A stretch of DNA of 64,000 nucleotides from a bacterium (GCA_905221455.1 CAJNDF010000009.1:1-64000); one strand, 5' to 3'. Counted from the stretch's first letter, positions 38,038 through 49,922 are shown. Numbers and translations: made by a program. The notes: generated by a model from the sequence alone, not told the origin.

Positions 38038-40404
38038 ATGGAAGTTTATTTTTCAGGAACCATTGAACGGATTATTTTTGAAAATCCCAGCAATTTTTAT
38101 CGCATCCTTCTCCTAGAAATCGAAGATACGGACGCAGAGGATTTTGATGATTTTGAAATCATTGTCACCGGCACCATGGCTGATGTGATTGAGGGAGAAG
38201 ACTACACTTTTTGGGGGCAAATTGTCCAGCACTCCAAGTATGGGGAACAGCTACAAATCAGCCGGTATGAACGCGCAAAACCAACTAGCAAGGGGCTGGT
38301 TAAGTACTTTTCAAGTAGCCATTTCAAGGGAATTGGTCTCAAGACAGCTCAGAAAATCGTGGATACCTATGGCGACAATACCATTGACGAGATTCTGCAA
38401 CACCCAGAAAAGCTAGAAGGCATCGCAGGACTCTCTGCCAAAAATCGTGAGGCTTTCGTGTCCACTCTTCGTCTCAACTACGGAACCGAGATGGTTTTAG
38501 CAAAACTAGCCAACTACGGCATTCCCAATAAATTAGCCTTTCAGATTCAAGACTTTTACAAGGAAGAAACCCTTGATGTGGTTGAAAATTATCCCTACCA
38601 GTTGGTTGAGGATATCAAGGGTTTGGGCTTTACCATTGCTGACCAACTAGCGGAGGAACTAGGCATCGAAAGTCAGGCTCCTGAACGCTTCCGTGCCGGT
38701 CTAGTTCATAGTCTTTTTCAGGCCTGTATGGAAACAGGGGACACCTATGTTGAAGCACGGGATTTGCTAGAACAAACCCTCACTCTCCTTGAGTCTTCCC
38801 GTCCCGTGGAACTGGACCCCAGCCAAGTGGCCCAAGAACTCTCCTACCTAATCGAAGAAGACAAGGTTCAGCAAATTGATACCAAAATCTTTGACAATAG
38901 TCTCTTTTTCGCGGAGGAAGGGATCCGCAGTCACTTGATTCGTATCCTTGAAAAAGGAAAACAGAAGAGTCAAGATTTAGAAACTATTCAAAAACATATC
39001 GCTACTGTCGAGCAAGAACTTGGAATTGAGTATGATAGCATTCAAAAACAAGCTATCTGCGATGCTATCCATAACAAGGTCTTTATCCTTACAGGTGGGC
39101 CTGGTACTGGTAAGACAACTGTTATCAATGGGATTATCGCTGTTTATGCCCTTTTAGAAGGACTTGACCTCAGGAAAAAAAGCAACCTGCCGATTCTTCT
39201 TGCCGCTCCAACTGGACGAGCCGCTCGGCGCATGAATGAATTGACAGGTTTGCCTAGCGCGACCATACACCGCCACTTGGGAATGACAGGTGACGATGAT
39301 ACCAGTCATCTGGAAGATTATCTGGATGCCGACTTTATCATCGTAGATGAATTCTCCATGGTGGATACTTGGCTGGCCAATCAACTCTTCTCCAACATCT
39401 CTTCTAACAGTAAAATTCTCATCGTGGGAGATAGCGATCAGCTACCGTCTGTCAGCCCTGGACAGGTTCTAGCGGATCTGCTTCATATTCCCCTGATTCC
39501 TCAGACTCGCTTGGAAAAAATTTACCGGCAAAGCGAAGAATCAACCATCGTTACCCTAGCTAGTCAAATTCGACAGGGTATCCTGCCAGCTGACTTTACC
39601 CAGAAAAAAGCAGACCGTTCCTACTTTGAAATTGCTAGCGGTCATATTCCTGCTACCATTGAAAAAATCTTAGGCGCTGCCCTCAGAAGCGGCATCCCTG
39701 CCCGTGATATCCAAGTTCTGGCTCCCATGTACCGAGGGGCGGCAGGGATTGATGCCATCAACCAGCTCATGCAAGACCTCCTCAATCCACCACAAAAAGA
39801 CCAGCTCAGTTTTGAAGCTCCCCAGTGCCACTATCGTAAGGGCGACAAGGTCATTCATTTGGTCAACGATGCTGAAATCAATGTCTTTAATGGAGATTTA
39901 GGAGCCATCACAGACCTGATTCCTGGTAAATACACCGAGTCGAAACAAGACGAAATTGTCATTGATTTTGATGGCAACGAGGTCTCTTACCCACGTAACG
40001 AATGGTACAAGATTCGTTTGGCCTATGCCATGAGTATCCATAAGTCTCAGGGAAGTGAGTTCCCTGTTGTCATCCTACCGATTACCAGTGCTAGTAAGCG
40101 TATGCTGGAGCGCAATCTCATCTATACAGCCATTACACGCGCCAAAAGCAAACTTATCTTATTAGGCGAATTACAGGCCTTCGACTATGCCACCCAACAT
40201 ATCGGAACTGCCCGAAAAACCTATCTGATTGAACGCTTCAGTGATTTATTGGAAACTGTTGAAGAAAAGCAACAAGCTGTCTCTGAAACAGTCACATCAA
40301 GCGCCTCTGAAGAATCCTACATCCTCACCGAGGAAAACTGGGACAGCATCCCAGCCATGATTGGGATTACAGACGCAGACCTCAAAGAGATTTTTGGAAA
40401 ATAG
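38038..40404 (+). CDS. recD2: RecD2 family ATP-dependent DNA helicase
   Basis: This 788-residue superfamily 1B 5'-3' helicase is of the RecD2 type, which is not part of RecBCD. There is an N-terminal OB-like region, helix-hairpin-helix repeats (about residues 85-225), Walker A GGPGTGKTT, a DEFSMVD Walker B and the C-terminal MSIHKSQGSEFPVV motif. The frame is open to 38023; AAAGGA spaced 5 nt before 38038 decides the start. It is probably involved in replication-fork and mismatch-linked repair. Confidence 0.95.
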   Translation: MEVYFSGTIERIIFENPSNFYRILLLEIEDTDAEDFDDFEIIVTGTMADVIEGEDYTFWGQIVQHSKYGEQLQISRYERAKPTSKGLVKYFSSSHFKGIGLKTAQKIVDTYGDNTIDEILQHPEKLEGIAGLSAKNREAFVSTLRLNYGTEMVLAKLANYGIPNKLAFQIQDFYKEETLDVVENYPYQLVEDIKGLGFTIADQLAEELGIESQAPERFRAGLVHSLFQACMETGDTYVEARDLLEQTLTLLESSRPVELDPSQVAQELSYLIEEDKVQQIDTKIFDNSLFFAEEGIRSHLIRILEKGKQKSQDLETIQKHIATVEQELGIEYDSIQKQAICDAIHNKVFILTGGPGTGKTTVINGIIAVYALLEGLDLRKKSNLPILLAAPTGRAARRMNELTGLPSATIHRHLGMTGDDDTSHLEDYLDADFIIVDEFSMVDTWLANQLFSNISSNSKILIVGDSDQLPSVSPGQVLADLLHIPLIPQTRLEKIYRQSEESTIVTLASQIRQGILPADFTQKKADRSYFEIASGHIPATIEKILGAALRSGIPARDIQVLAPMYRGAAGIDAINQLMQDLLNPPQKDQLSFEAPQCHYRKGDKVIHLVNDAEINVFNGDLGAITDLIPGKYTESKQDEIVIDFDGNEVSYPRNEWYKIRLAYAMSIHKSQGSEFPVVILPITSASKRMLERNLIYTAITRAKSKLILLGELQAFDYATQHIGTARKTYLIERFSDLLETVEEKQQAVSETVTSSASEESYILTEENWDSIPAMIGITDADLKEIFGK

Positions 40405-40412
40405 TGCATAAG

Positions 40413-40440
40413 AAAACCCACCTAATCAGGTGGGATTTTT
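40413..40440. terminator. Bidirectional terminator between recD2 and tig
   Basis: CCCACCT/AGGTGGG with a 4-nt loop, A4 before and T5 after. Confidence 0.85.
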
Positions 40441-40451
40441 GTCTATTAAGA

Positions 40452-41735
40452 TTATTTTACTGTTGCTGTGCTTGTGATCAATTCAACAGCTTTTTTGATT
40501 GTGATATCGTGTTTCAACATATCAGCTGAAAGCAAGCTTTGTACTTGTGCCACTTCCATGTTGTAATCTGCAGCCAATTGCTCGATTTCTTTTTGGATTT
40601 CTTCTTCTGAAGCGTCAAATCCTTCAGCTTTGGCAACTGCTTCGATAACAAGGTTAGTCTTAGTACGTGACTCAGCTTCTGCTTGGTATTGATTGTGAAG
40701 GTCTTCTTGAGTAGTTCCAGTGATTTGGAAGTACATGTCAGGGTTGATACCTTGACGTTGCAAGTTTCCAAGAAATTCGTTTACTGAACGGTGAACTTCT
40801 TCGTGAATCATTTCTTCTGGAAGTTCTACGATTTCAGCATTTTCTACAGCTTTATCGATTGCTGCACCTTCAACTGCATCTTTGTAAGCTTCTGCTTTAG
40901 CTTCAGCCAATTCGTTGCGGTATTTTTCTTTCAATTCAGCAAGTGTTTCAACTTCTTCGTCGATGTCTTTTGCAAGTTCATCATCAAGAGCTGGAACTTC
41001 TTTAGCTTTTACTTCGTGGATAGTTGTTACGAATTTAGCTTCTTTACCTGCAAGGTCTTCTGCTTGGTAGTCTTCTGGGAATGTTACGATAACATCAACA
41101 GTTTCACCAGCTGAGTGACCCACCAATTGGTCTTCGAAACCAGGGATGAATTGACCTGAACCAAGTCCAAGTGAGAAGTTTTCACCTTTTCCGCCGTCAA
41201 ATTCAACACCGTCGATAGAACCAACGAAGTCGATGACAACAGTGTCGCCGTTTTCAGCAGCAGCTTCTTTGATAACCAATTCAGCCAAGTTGTTGCGTTC
41301 GCGTTCGATACGCTCTTCAACATCAGCGTCAGTTACTTCTTTTTCTAGATCAACTGATACTTCAAGGTTTTTGTAGTCACCCAATTTTACTTCAGGTTTT
41401 GTAACGACTTCAGCAGTGATAACCCAGTCTTGACCTTTTTCCATTGAAGTTACGTCAATTTTTGGTTGAGCAACCACTTCAAGACCAGCTTCTTTTACAG
41501 CTGCTTCATAAGCGTTTGGCAAAAGAGCGTTCATAACGTCTTGGTAAAGTGACTCTTCACCAAATTTTTTGTCGAAGATAGGACGTGGAAGGTGACCTTT
41601 ACGGAAACCTGGAACATTAAGAGATTTCTTCACTGAGTTGAAGACACGGTCCAATTCTGGTTTGATTTGGTCTTGAGAGATAGTGAAAGTCAAGACACCA
41701 CGGTTTGTTTCTTTGTTTTCAAATGATACAGACAT
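40452..41735 (-). CDS. tig: Trigger factor
   Basis: This 427-residue ribosome-bound chaperone and peptidyl-prolyl isomerase has all three parts: an N-terminal ribosome-binding domain with [14 protein letters not shown], a central FKBP-like domain (about 150-240) and C-terminal helical arms. It is strongly expressed, judging by consistent use of favoured codons and a good promoter. Single-gene unit. Confidence 0.97.
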   Translation of the reverse strand: MSVSFENKETNRGVLTFTISQDQIKPELDRVFNSVKKSLNVPGFRKGHLPRPIFDKKFGEESLYQDVMNALLPNAYEAAVKEAGLEVVAQPKIDVTSMEKGQDWVITAEVVTKPEVKLGDYKNLEVSVDLEKEVTDADVEERIERERNNLAELVIKEAAAENGDTVVIDFVGSIDGVEFDGGKGENFSLGLGSGQFIPGFEDQLVGHSAGETVDVIVTFPEDYQAEDLAGKEAKFVTTIHEVKAKEVPALDDELAKDIDEEVETLAELKEKYRNELAEAKAEAYKDAVEGAAIDKAVENAEIVELPEEMIHEEVHRSVNEFLGNLQRQGINPDMYFQITGTTQEDLHNQYQAEAESRTKTNLVIEAVAKAEGFDASEEEIQKEIEQLAADYNMEVAQVQSLLSADMLKHDITIKKAVELITSTATVK

Positions 41736-41772
41736 TCTGTCATTTCTCCTTAAAATTTTTTAAATACAGTCT

Positions 41773-41802
41773 ATTATAACATAAACGAGCGACTTTTTTC
41801 AA
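41773..41802 (-). promoter_or_regulatory. Promoter of tig
   Basis: TTGAAA (41797-41802), 18 bp, then TATAAT (41773-41778) with an upstream TATG extension on the minus strand. Confidence 0.75.
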
Positions 41803-41910
41803 GTAATGAATGCGCTTTTCAATGATGCTGGAAGTATGGTTTCTTCTTGGTTTTCTTTAGGATTTGAATATACTCTTATAAAAGATGCTTAATGATGGCT
41901 GATTACAGTA

Positions 41911-41954
41911 AAAAACGAATCGCCCAAACATTCCTCATTAGGCGATTCGTTTTG
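41911..41954 (-). terminator. Terminator after the choline-binding protein gene
   Basis: AAACGAATCGCC / GGCGATTCGTTT stem flanked by A and T runs, ending 3 bp from the stop codon. Confidence 0.8.
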
Positions 41955-41956
41955 TC

Positions 41957-43141
41957 TTATTTAACCACAAGAACCTTGTAATATTCATACTTATTTGGCT
42001 GTGTAATCTTAATTTTTTGACCATAGAAACCATCGATTTCTTTGTCAAAATAATCTGAAAATCTTGATGGCAAGCGTTTCATCTTAAGAACCTCACCAGA
42101 TTGGTCTGCATATACAAGGAAATGATAGTGGGTTGTAGCCATACCGTCATCAATCAATACAAAGTAACCTGTTTTAAGCTTACCTTGTCCATTATCTAAA
42201 TGGTATAGTTTATTGTTATTGATTGTGAAGTTAGTAGATGGAAGTCTAAGTCGTACACCTGGATTTTCTAAATAGACATCATTACCAACTTTTTTGATCT
42301 CTGATCTAGTTGTCATCTCTGGAAGTGGTGTCACTCTACGACCATCTGCTCCAAAGTAATATCGACCTGGTAGATTTTGGAAATTACGAATAACAGCCTT
42401 AGGATCAATTTCTTGTCCTTCTTCTTTATTATCCACTAAAGCCAACATCGTATTGGAAACTTGATCCCCATATTTTTCGGAAAACTTCTTGAACTCAGGT
42501 TTGATATACCAAGTGTTTTTATCCACGATAACATCAGTAAAGTTATTTCCGTCAAATTTTGATGTAATCAGATACTCATATCCATCACCTAAACGGACAA
42601 TATCATCATTTTTATAAGGGCTATTTTTTAAAGTCAACATATAGCCATCCTTGCTGAGAATATAGCCTGTCCCATCACTAGAATTTACAACTCTATCAGA
42701 GGCCATGGCACCTGATTGTTCAAAATAATACCAATTACCATCTATGAACTCCCAACCTGTCATCATAGAACCACTAAAATGAAGATAGTACCATGTAGAC
42801 CCTTCTTTGTACCAACCTGTACGCATGGCGCCACTATCTGCTAGTGAGTACCATGTGTTGCCTTCCTTGTACCAGCCAGTACGCATAGCGCCACTATCTG
42901 CTAGTGAATACCAAGTGTTCCCATCTTTGAGCCAGCCTGTCTGCATTTTACCAGAACCATCAAAGTGGTACCAAGAACCAGCATTTTGCACCCATTTATT
43001 TTTAGCTAGGCTGCCATCTTGCGAAAGATTCCAGTCAGCACCATTTTTAACCCAAGTATCTGCAGCTTGTGCTTGATTGATTGACAAAAGCAGACCAGCA
43101 CCTGCAAGCAAACCAAGTGTAAGTAATTTAGATTTTTTCAT
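41957..43141 (-). CDS. Choline-binding surface protein with an unrecognised C-terminal domain
   Basis: The protein has 394 residues. A signal peptide of about 27 residues ends at AQA. Residues about 28-155 hold six choline-binding repeats of the WYxxxxSGxMxTGW type, two of which (AMRTGWYKEGNTWYSLADSG) are near-identical at DNA level. Residues about 156-394 are a domain I do not recognise, with no repeats, cysteines or obvious protease motif. The binding module is at the N-terminus, opposite to most pneumococcal autolysins. The start at 43141 follows GGAGG; a GTG 15 bp earlier overlaps that site. It occupies the place where pneumococcus has cbpF/cbpG. It is expected on the cell surface, attached to phosphocholine of teichoic acid. 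Confidence 0.88.
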   Translation of the reverse strand: MKKSKLLTLGLLAGAGLLLSINQAQAADTWVKNGADWNLSQDGSLAKNKWVQNAGSWYHFDGSGKMQTGWLKDGNTWYSLADSGAMRTGWYKEGNTWYSLADSGAMRTGWYKEGSTWYYLHFSGSMMTGWEFIDGNWYYFEQSGAMASDRVVNSSDGTGYILSKDGYMLTLKNSPYKNDDIVRLGDGYEYLITSKFDGNNFTDVIVDKNTWYIKPEFKKFSEKYGDQVSNTMLALVDNKEEGQEIDPKAVIRNFQNLPGRYYFGADGRRVTPLPEMTTRSEIKKVGNDVYLENPGVRLRLPSTNFTINNNKLYHLDNGQGKLKTGYFVLIDDGMATTHYHFLVYADQSGEVLKMKRLPSRFSDYFDKEIDGFYGQKIKITQPNKYEYYKVLVVK

Positions 43142-43259
43142 AGCTATTTCCTCCACGAATTGAAACTGAGAGATAGAGTTAGTTTAACCATCTTTTTTAT
43201 AACACTCTTAAAGAGATGAAATAAAGACCTTAACGCTCTAGTGACCTTATTTTAATAAT

Positions 43260-43271
43260 TTACGGGGACAT
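43260..43271 (-). other. Three-codon ORF (Met-Ser-Pro-stop) with a strong ribosome site in the leader of the choline-binding gene
   Basis: AAAAGGAGGT (43279-43288 on the minus strand) is a near-perfect Shine-Dalgarno 7 nt before an ATG that is followed by two codons and a stop. It lies in the predicted 195-nt leader. It may be a regulatory mini-ORF or the relic start of a lost gene. Confidence 0.35.
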
Positions 43272-43344
43272 GATTTTAACCTCCTTTTGAGTTTATATCA
43301 ATTCTTTTTATAGTAAATATATTCTTCTATCTTTTTATAACTCT

Positions 43345-43373
43345 ATTCTACTCCCCTATAAAATGAATGTCAA
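43345..43373 (-). promoter_or_regulatory. Promoter of the choline-binding protein gene
   Basis: TTGACA (43368-43373) and TAGAAT (43345-43350) are 17 bp apart; the start near 43338 implies a leader of about 195 nt. The remaining gene-free bases up to 43482 show nothing recognisable. Confidence 0.65.
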
Positions 43374-43482
43374 TAAATAACATAAAAACATTGTGAAAAA
43401 AATATTTTATCGTGCTATAGCTCCTTACTCACTTCTTTGATACTAAATTAAGTCATTTCTCCAACATTATTTTATATAACTA

Positions 43483-44115
43483 CTAAAACTCTTCATGTCC
43501 CACCAAGTGGTGCTGAAAGGCATAGACTGCCACCTGGGTGCGATCACTGACCTCAAGTTTGGCAAGAATATTGGACACGTGAGTCTTGACCGTCTTGAGA
43601 GAGATAAAAAGTTCATCAGCGATCCGCTGATTTTCATATCCCTTGGCAATCAGTTGGAGGACATCTCGCTCACGCGCAGTCAGGTCCTCATGTAGTTCTA
43701 TGTGATTGCGGTGGTATTCGACCTTCTTGCTGACCTCTTGCTCAATGGCTAGCTCCCCAGCAGCCACCTTGCGGACGGCATGGAGCAATTCATCTGCACT
43801 AGAAGTCTTGAGCATATAGCCCCTAGCACCTGCATTCAAGACCGGCATGATTTTTTCATTGTCCAAGTAAGAAGTCACAATCAAAATCTTGGCTTCAGGC
43901 CATTCTTTGAGGATGGCCAAGGTCGCGTCAATCCCATTCATCTCAGTCATGACGATATCCATGACAATGACATCTGGACGCAATCCCAAGGCCAAGTCAA
44001 TACCTTGAGACCCGTTGGCCGCCTCGCCCACAACTTCTACATCGTCTTGGAGGTCAAAGTAGCTTTTCAAGCCCAATCGGACCATTTCGTGGTCATCTAC
44101 TAGTAAAATTTTCAT
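43483..44115 (-). CDS. liaR: Response regulator LiaR
   Basis: This 210-residue NarL/LuxR-type regulator has a receiver domain (KILLVDDHE; phospho-Asp in VIVMDIVMTEMNG) and a C-terminal helix-turn-helix (LTARERDVLQLIAKG, SLKTVKTHVSNIL). It is the partner of LiaS, responding to cell-wall antibiotics and lipid II stress. The start at 44115 is set by AAAGGAG; the open frame upstream overlaps liaS. Confidence 0.95.
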   Translation of the reverse strand: MKILLVDDHEMVRLGLKSYFDLQDDVEVVGEAANGSQGIDLALGLRPDVIVMDIVMTEMNGIDATLAILKEWPEAKILIVTSYLDNEKIMPVLNAGARGYMLKTSSADELLHAVRKVAAGELAIEQEVSKKVEYHRNHIELHEDLTARERDVLQLIAKGYENQRIADELFISLKTVKTHVSNILAKLEVSDRTQVAVYAFQHHLVGHEEF

Positions 44116-44128
44116 CTTTACTCCTTTA

Positions 44129-45124
44129 TCATTCCTTATCAATCAGGGGAATACGGATATCAACCGCCAACCCTTGCTTGGGAGCTGTTAATAACTGAAC
44201 CGTCCCTGCCATATCTTCGACCCGCTCCTTGATGTTTCGCAGTCCATAACTCAAGTCGTCTAAGCTCCCTAACTGGAAACCAATCCCATTGTCCACCACC
44301 TTCAGCTGAAGTTCAAAATCTGTCTGATAGAGATAGACATCCAAACAAGAGGCCTGGGCATGGCGGAGGGTATTGCTGATCAATTCTTGCAGGATACGGA
44401 AGATATGCTCCTCGATTTTCTTAGGTAATTTCGTCACATTCTGCTTGAGACTAACCTTGAGATCACTCTTGTCCTCAAGCTCTTTTAGGAGAATTTGAAT
44501 CCCTTCTATCAAGCTCTTCTGCTCCAGTTCAACTGGTCGCAAATGCAGGAGTAAAACCCGCAAATCCTTCTGAGCCGTTTCTAAAATGGCTGTGACACTT
44601 TGCAACTGGGTCTGCATCTTTTCTCTATCCAGTTTCAAAGCCTGCTGGCTGACACCTGATAAAATCATATGGGCCGCAAACAACTCCTGACTGACTGTAT
44701 CGTGCAAATCCCGAGCAATGCGCTTTCGTTCTTTCTCGATGATTTCCTCTTCCTGAGTAAGACTGTGATTTTCAGCCTTTTGAAGTGCTTCTGTCAAAAG
44801 ATTAAGTTTGCCTGACAAGGACTTGAAACTGGCATCCAAATCTGGATCAGCAACCTGAACCACTTCTTTCCCTGCCAACAAACGCTTGAGATTAGTCTGC
44901 ATTTTTCTTAAAGAAAGTTCTTCCACACCTCGCCAAAACAGGGCTAAAAAACAGGTCATGGACATGCTGAATACCAACAACAAAAAGACAAATTTTTCTG
45001 TTTTTTCGACATCGTGCAAGAAAATTGACCAGTCAAAATCAAGGATTTCCAACAAGCTGTGGGAGAGAAATAAGACAAAGAGGAAGGAGGTAATGGCAAT
45101 GATTACATAAGCTTGTTTTTTCAT
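44129..45124 (-). CDS. liaS: Sensor histidine kinase LiaS
   Basis: This 331-residue intramembrane-sensing kinase has two N-terminal transmembrane helices with a short extracytoplasmic loop (about 8-70), a coiled linker, the HisKA_3 phosphorylation site RDLHDTVSQELFAAH and an HATPase domain with VDNGIGF and YGLRNIKERV. Its start overlaps the end of liaF by four bases. It senses envelope damage with LiaF as inhibitor. Confidence 0.95.
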   Translation of the reverse strand: MKKQAYVIIAITSFLFVLFLSHSLLEILDFDWSIFLHDVEKTEKFVFLLLVFSMSMTCFLALFWRGVEELSLRKMQTNLKRLLAGKEVVQVADPDLDASFKSLSGKLNLLTEALQKAENHSLTQEEEIIEKERKRIARDLHDTVSQELFAAHMILSGVSQQALKLDREKMQTQLQSVTAILETAQKDLRVLLLHLRPVELEQKSLIEGIQILLKELEDKSDLKVSLKQNVTKLPKKIEEHIFRILQELISNTLRHAQASCLDVYLYQTDFELQLKVVDNGIGFQLGSLDDLSYGLRNIKERVEDMAGTVQLLTAPKQGLAVDIRIPLIDKE

Positions 45125-45819
45125 CCTCTGATCACCTCCACATCTCCAATCATAGTAGTCAAGAGAATCTTGACACTCTTGTTACTCTTGAGATAGTCTC
45201 TTGTTTCCTGATGATAGTGTTCATTGCGGAGAGCTCGCTTGGGCTGATTGAAAAAAGTCAAATCCCCATAGAGACAGTTCACACTGAGACTGACTTCCAC
45301 ATCCACAGGCACAATGATTTTGGTCGTTCCTATCATCTTTCTGAGGATAATAACATTGTCATGATTGGTTAAGATCACCCTCTCCAGATGAATGGTGTCC
45401 TTGCCCATGAGGCGAAAAAGATTAATATCATCAAACTGGCAAGTTTGGTAACTTGAAAAATGATGGAGATTTCCAAACCAACGATTTTTCTCCTTCTTAA
45501 CCGTCACTACCTCTTCAAACACCAAATTGGTCTGCTCTTTTTCCTGATTCATCATTGGATAAAGAAGAAAGAGGCTGTATATAACCGCAACAAAAATAGC
45601 TAAAATCACAAAAGGATTGAGCATGACGATGAAAAAGAAGAGAATGGTTGCCACCACTAAAAGAAGGTTATTTCCCTCTTTACCAGTGTAATAGCGAATC
45701 AAAAGCAAAAAGAGGAATAGAATCAGTAGAAAACGCGAAAAATGCTCTGAAACCATCAAAATCAGAGCTCCTGTCAAAAGACAGGCTTCGATAAATAAAA
45801 AGATTTTAAATTTTCTCAT
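45121..45819 (-). CDS. liaF: LiaF, membrane inhibitor of the LiaSR system
   Basis: This 232-residue protein has a membrane N-terminal half with about three or four hydrophobic segments and a soluble beta-rich C-terminal domain (about 120-232) of the LiaF/VraT type. It keeps LiaS off in unstressed cells. I use the ATG at 45819, spaced from AGAGGA; the ATG at 45825 is too close to it. It is first in liaFSR. Confidence 0.92.
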   Translation of the reverse strand: MRKFKIFLFIEACLLTGALILMVSEHFSRFLLILFLFLLLIRYYTGKEGNNLLLVVATILFFFIVMLNPFVILAIFVAVIYSLFLLYPMMNQEKEQTNLVFEEVVTVKKEKNRWFGNLHHFSSYQTCQFDDINLFRLMGKDTIHLERVILTNHDNVIILRKMIGTTKIIVPVDVEVSLSVNCLYGDLTFFNQPKRALRNEHYHQETRDYLKSNKSVKILLTTMIGDVEVIRG

Positions 45820-45881
45820 ACACATATCCTCTGCCTTCTATTTTATCACAATTCAAAAAAGTCACCTCGGTCTGAAGATGG

Positions 45882-45907
45882 AAAAAAGGCGGTGGTTACG
45901 CCTTTTT
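45882..45907 (-). terminator. Terminator between liaF and fni
   Basis: AAAGGCG/CGCCTTT with a 6-nt loop. On the minus strand it lies upstream of fni's end? It is 4 bp past the fni start-distal stop codon at 45911, followed by T6, so it ends the mevalonate operon. The liaF promoter (TAAAAT near 45838) must lie at or beyond it. Confidence 0.75.
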
Positions 45908-45910
45908 CAT

Positions 45911-47883
<1,973 letters not shown>

Positions 47884-47897
<14 letters not shown>

Positions 47898-48837
47898 CTT
47901 GGCTCAAATCCTTTGTTTTTGACACAATCAAGCGGTAACGCTGACTGAAAATTTCAGATAAATGCTCCAAGTCTTTCTCCTGACAAAGAACTTTGACATT
48001 GGGACCAGCATCCATGGTAAAGTAGCATGCTTCTCCTTGCTCACGGAGCTGGCGGACAAAGTTCATCGCTTCATAAGTCTCATCCGTTAGATAAGAAAAG
48101 GCTGGCGATGCTGTTTTGGTCGTAGCGTGCATAGCAAGGGCATTTTTCTCTGTTAGCTCCCCAACCTTGGCAAAGTTATTCTCTTTGAGATAAACCAGCA
48201 TATCCTGATAATCCTTCTCAGACTGACGCACCCAGTCATCAAAGGTCGTAGAAGTTTCCACACAAAGTTTCATCCCATCACGGCTAGATATTGGTTTTTT
48301 CTTGTCCTCCAGCACCAACATAATCATAGCTAGTTTCAAGTCTGTCTCTACAGGGTAAATCTCCCCACTATCCTTATCCCATACACCTAGTGGTCCATAA
48401 AAACTCCGAGAAGAAGATCCTGAGGCAAACTTAGCCTCCTGTGCTAACTGACTTCTATCCAATCCAAGCTTGAAATAAGCATTGCAAGCCTTGACCAAGG
48501 CTGACAAACCACTAGAACTTGAGGACAAGCCCGCTGCGGTAGGCATATTGTTTTGGGTATCGATACGGACAAAGCCCTCACCAGCTGGACGATAACGGTC
48601 AATAATCTTGCTCATCTTGGCATGCTCCGCCTCATTTTGTAGCTGACCATTGATATAAAAGGCATCAGCTGTCGCATCCGTCGGTAGCGGCGACAAAGTC
48701 GTCTCCGTATACATATTTTCCAAAGTCAGAGAGATGCTGCTAGTGGCAGGCACCATCTCTTTTTCTTTTTTCTTTCCCCAATATTTGATAATAGCAATAT
48801 TTGCGTAGGAACGTACTGTTACAGGCTCTCGATCCAT
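47884..48837 (-). CDS. mvaD: Diphosphomevalonate decarboxylase
   Basis: This 317-residue GHMP-family enzyme converts diphosphomevalonate to isopentenyl diphosphate with ATP and loss of CO2. SYANIAIIKYWGKK near the N-terminus and PTAAGLSSSSSGLSALV form the active site. It overlaps mvaK1 by 19 bp. Confidence 0.97.
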
Positions 48838-49697
48838 GTCTGAACAGCTCCTTTCTCTTCTAATCTTTCTGCTAGTTCTTGTGCGTGTGTCAAATTGTCT
48901 GCCAAGGCTATGATACAGCCTCCAAGCCCACCACCACTCATCTTGGCACCTAAAGCACCATGGTTAAGAGCCGTTTCAACCAACGAGTCTGCTTCAGAGC
49001 TACTGACACCAATTTCTTTTAAATGTAAATGCGCTTGACTGAGGATTTGTCCCAATCCGTCAGCATCTTTTCGTATAATTGCCTCTTCTGCCTGCTGGGT
49101 CAATTCCCCCAAGGCATGCAAAAATGGTAAGGCATCTTTCCCCTTACTTTGAACCACTTGGATAGCTTCACGAGTATGGCCATAAACGCCTGTATCTGCA
49201 ATCACCAAATAGGCGGATAAGTTCATCTCAAGCTCTGTAAATCCTACGTTCTTAATAAAGCGAATAGGCTGGTCACTGAGACAGGTCTTAGCATCCAAAC
49301 CACTTGGATTCATATGGGCAATCATCTCCGCCCGATTGACCAAGATTTCTAGTACATCATGAGGCAGTTCTGCCTGATAGTAGTCAAATACCGCACGAAT
49401 AGCCGCTATGCTAATAGCCGCTGACGAACCCATTCCCCGTTTTTCAGGGATAGCCGAGTCAATCTCACAGCGAATGCAGGCTTCTTTAATATCCAAATAC
49501 TCCAGCGAAGCATAAACCGCCATGGACAAAGTATCCTCCTCATAGAGACGCCAAGGACTCGCTGCAGGAACTACTTTACAAGTCACCTCTACCTCCAAAA
49601 GAGGCAGGGAAATGGCAGGATAACCGTAAACGACCGCATGCTCCCCTATTAAAATTATCTTACTATGTGCCTGACCGACACCCACTTTTTTTGTCAT
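48819..49697 (-). CDS. mvaK1: Mevalonate kinase
   Basis: This 292-residue GHMP kinase is the first enzyme of the operon. It has KIILIGEHAVVYGYPA near the N-terminus, the ATP loop RGMGSSAAIS at residues 87-96 and a C-terminal KMSGGGLGGC. HMG-CoA synthase and reductase are not in this window. In pneumococcus mevalonate kinase is inhibited by diphosphomevalonate; this is not testable here. A BOX element lies just upstream. Confidence 0.97.
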   Translation of the reverse strand: MTKKVGVGQAHSKIILIGEHAVVYGYPAISLPLLEVEVTCKVVPAASPWRLYEEDTLSMAVYASLEYLDIKEACIRCEIDSAIPEKRGMGSSAAISIAAIRAVFDYYQAELPHDVLEILVNRAEMIAHMNPSGLDAKTCLSDQPIRFIKNVGFTELEMNLSAYLVIADTGVYGHTREAIQVVQSKGKDALPFLHALGELTQQAEEAIIRKDADGLGQILSQAHLHLKEIGVSSSEADSLVETALNHGALGAKMSGGGLGGCIIALADNLTHAQELAERLEEKGAVQTWIESL

Positions 49698-49730
49698 TTT
49701 TTCCTTTTGCTAGACGGAAAGACCGTCTCA

Positions 49731-49836
49731 TACTCAATGAAAATCAAAAAGCAAACTAGGAAGCTAGCCGCAGGCTGTACTTGAGTACAGTAAGGCGACG
49801 CTGACGTGGTTTGAATTTGATTTTCGAAGAGTATTA
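49731..49836 (-). repeat. BOX element (short form) upstream of mvaK1
   Basis: It begins TACTCAATGAAAATCAAA and ends TTTTCGAAGAGTATTA. The boxA-derived AAGGCGACGCTGACGTGG segment is intact, and a CTGTACTTGAGTACAG palindrome replaces the boxB core. It ends 34 bp from the mvaK1 start, so it is likely transcribed as part of the operon leader. Confidence 0.9.
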
Positions 49837-49887
49837 TTTTTTCCTACAAGTATTTATTCTCTCCTATCTATTTTATTATATTTTCAC

Positions 49888-49922
49888 AAAAAAAGCGATT
49901 GTTTCCATTCACAATCGCTTTT
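49888..49922 (-). terminator. Terminator after the SHIRT-repeat protein gene
   Basis: AAAGCGATTGT / ACAATCGCTTT stem with T7 on the minus strand. A TATAATAAAAT just past it may be the mevalonate operon promoter. Confidence 0.8.
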
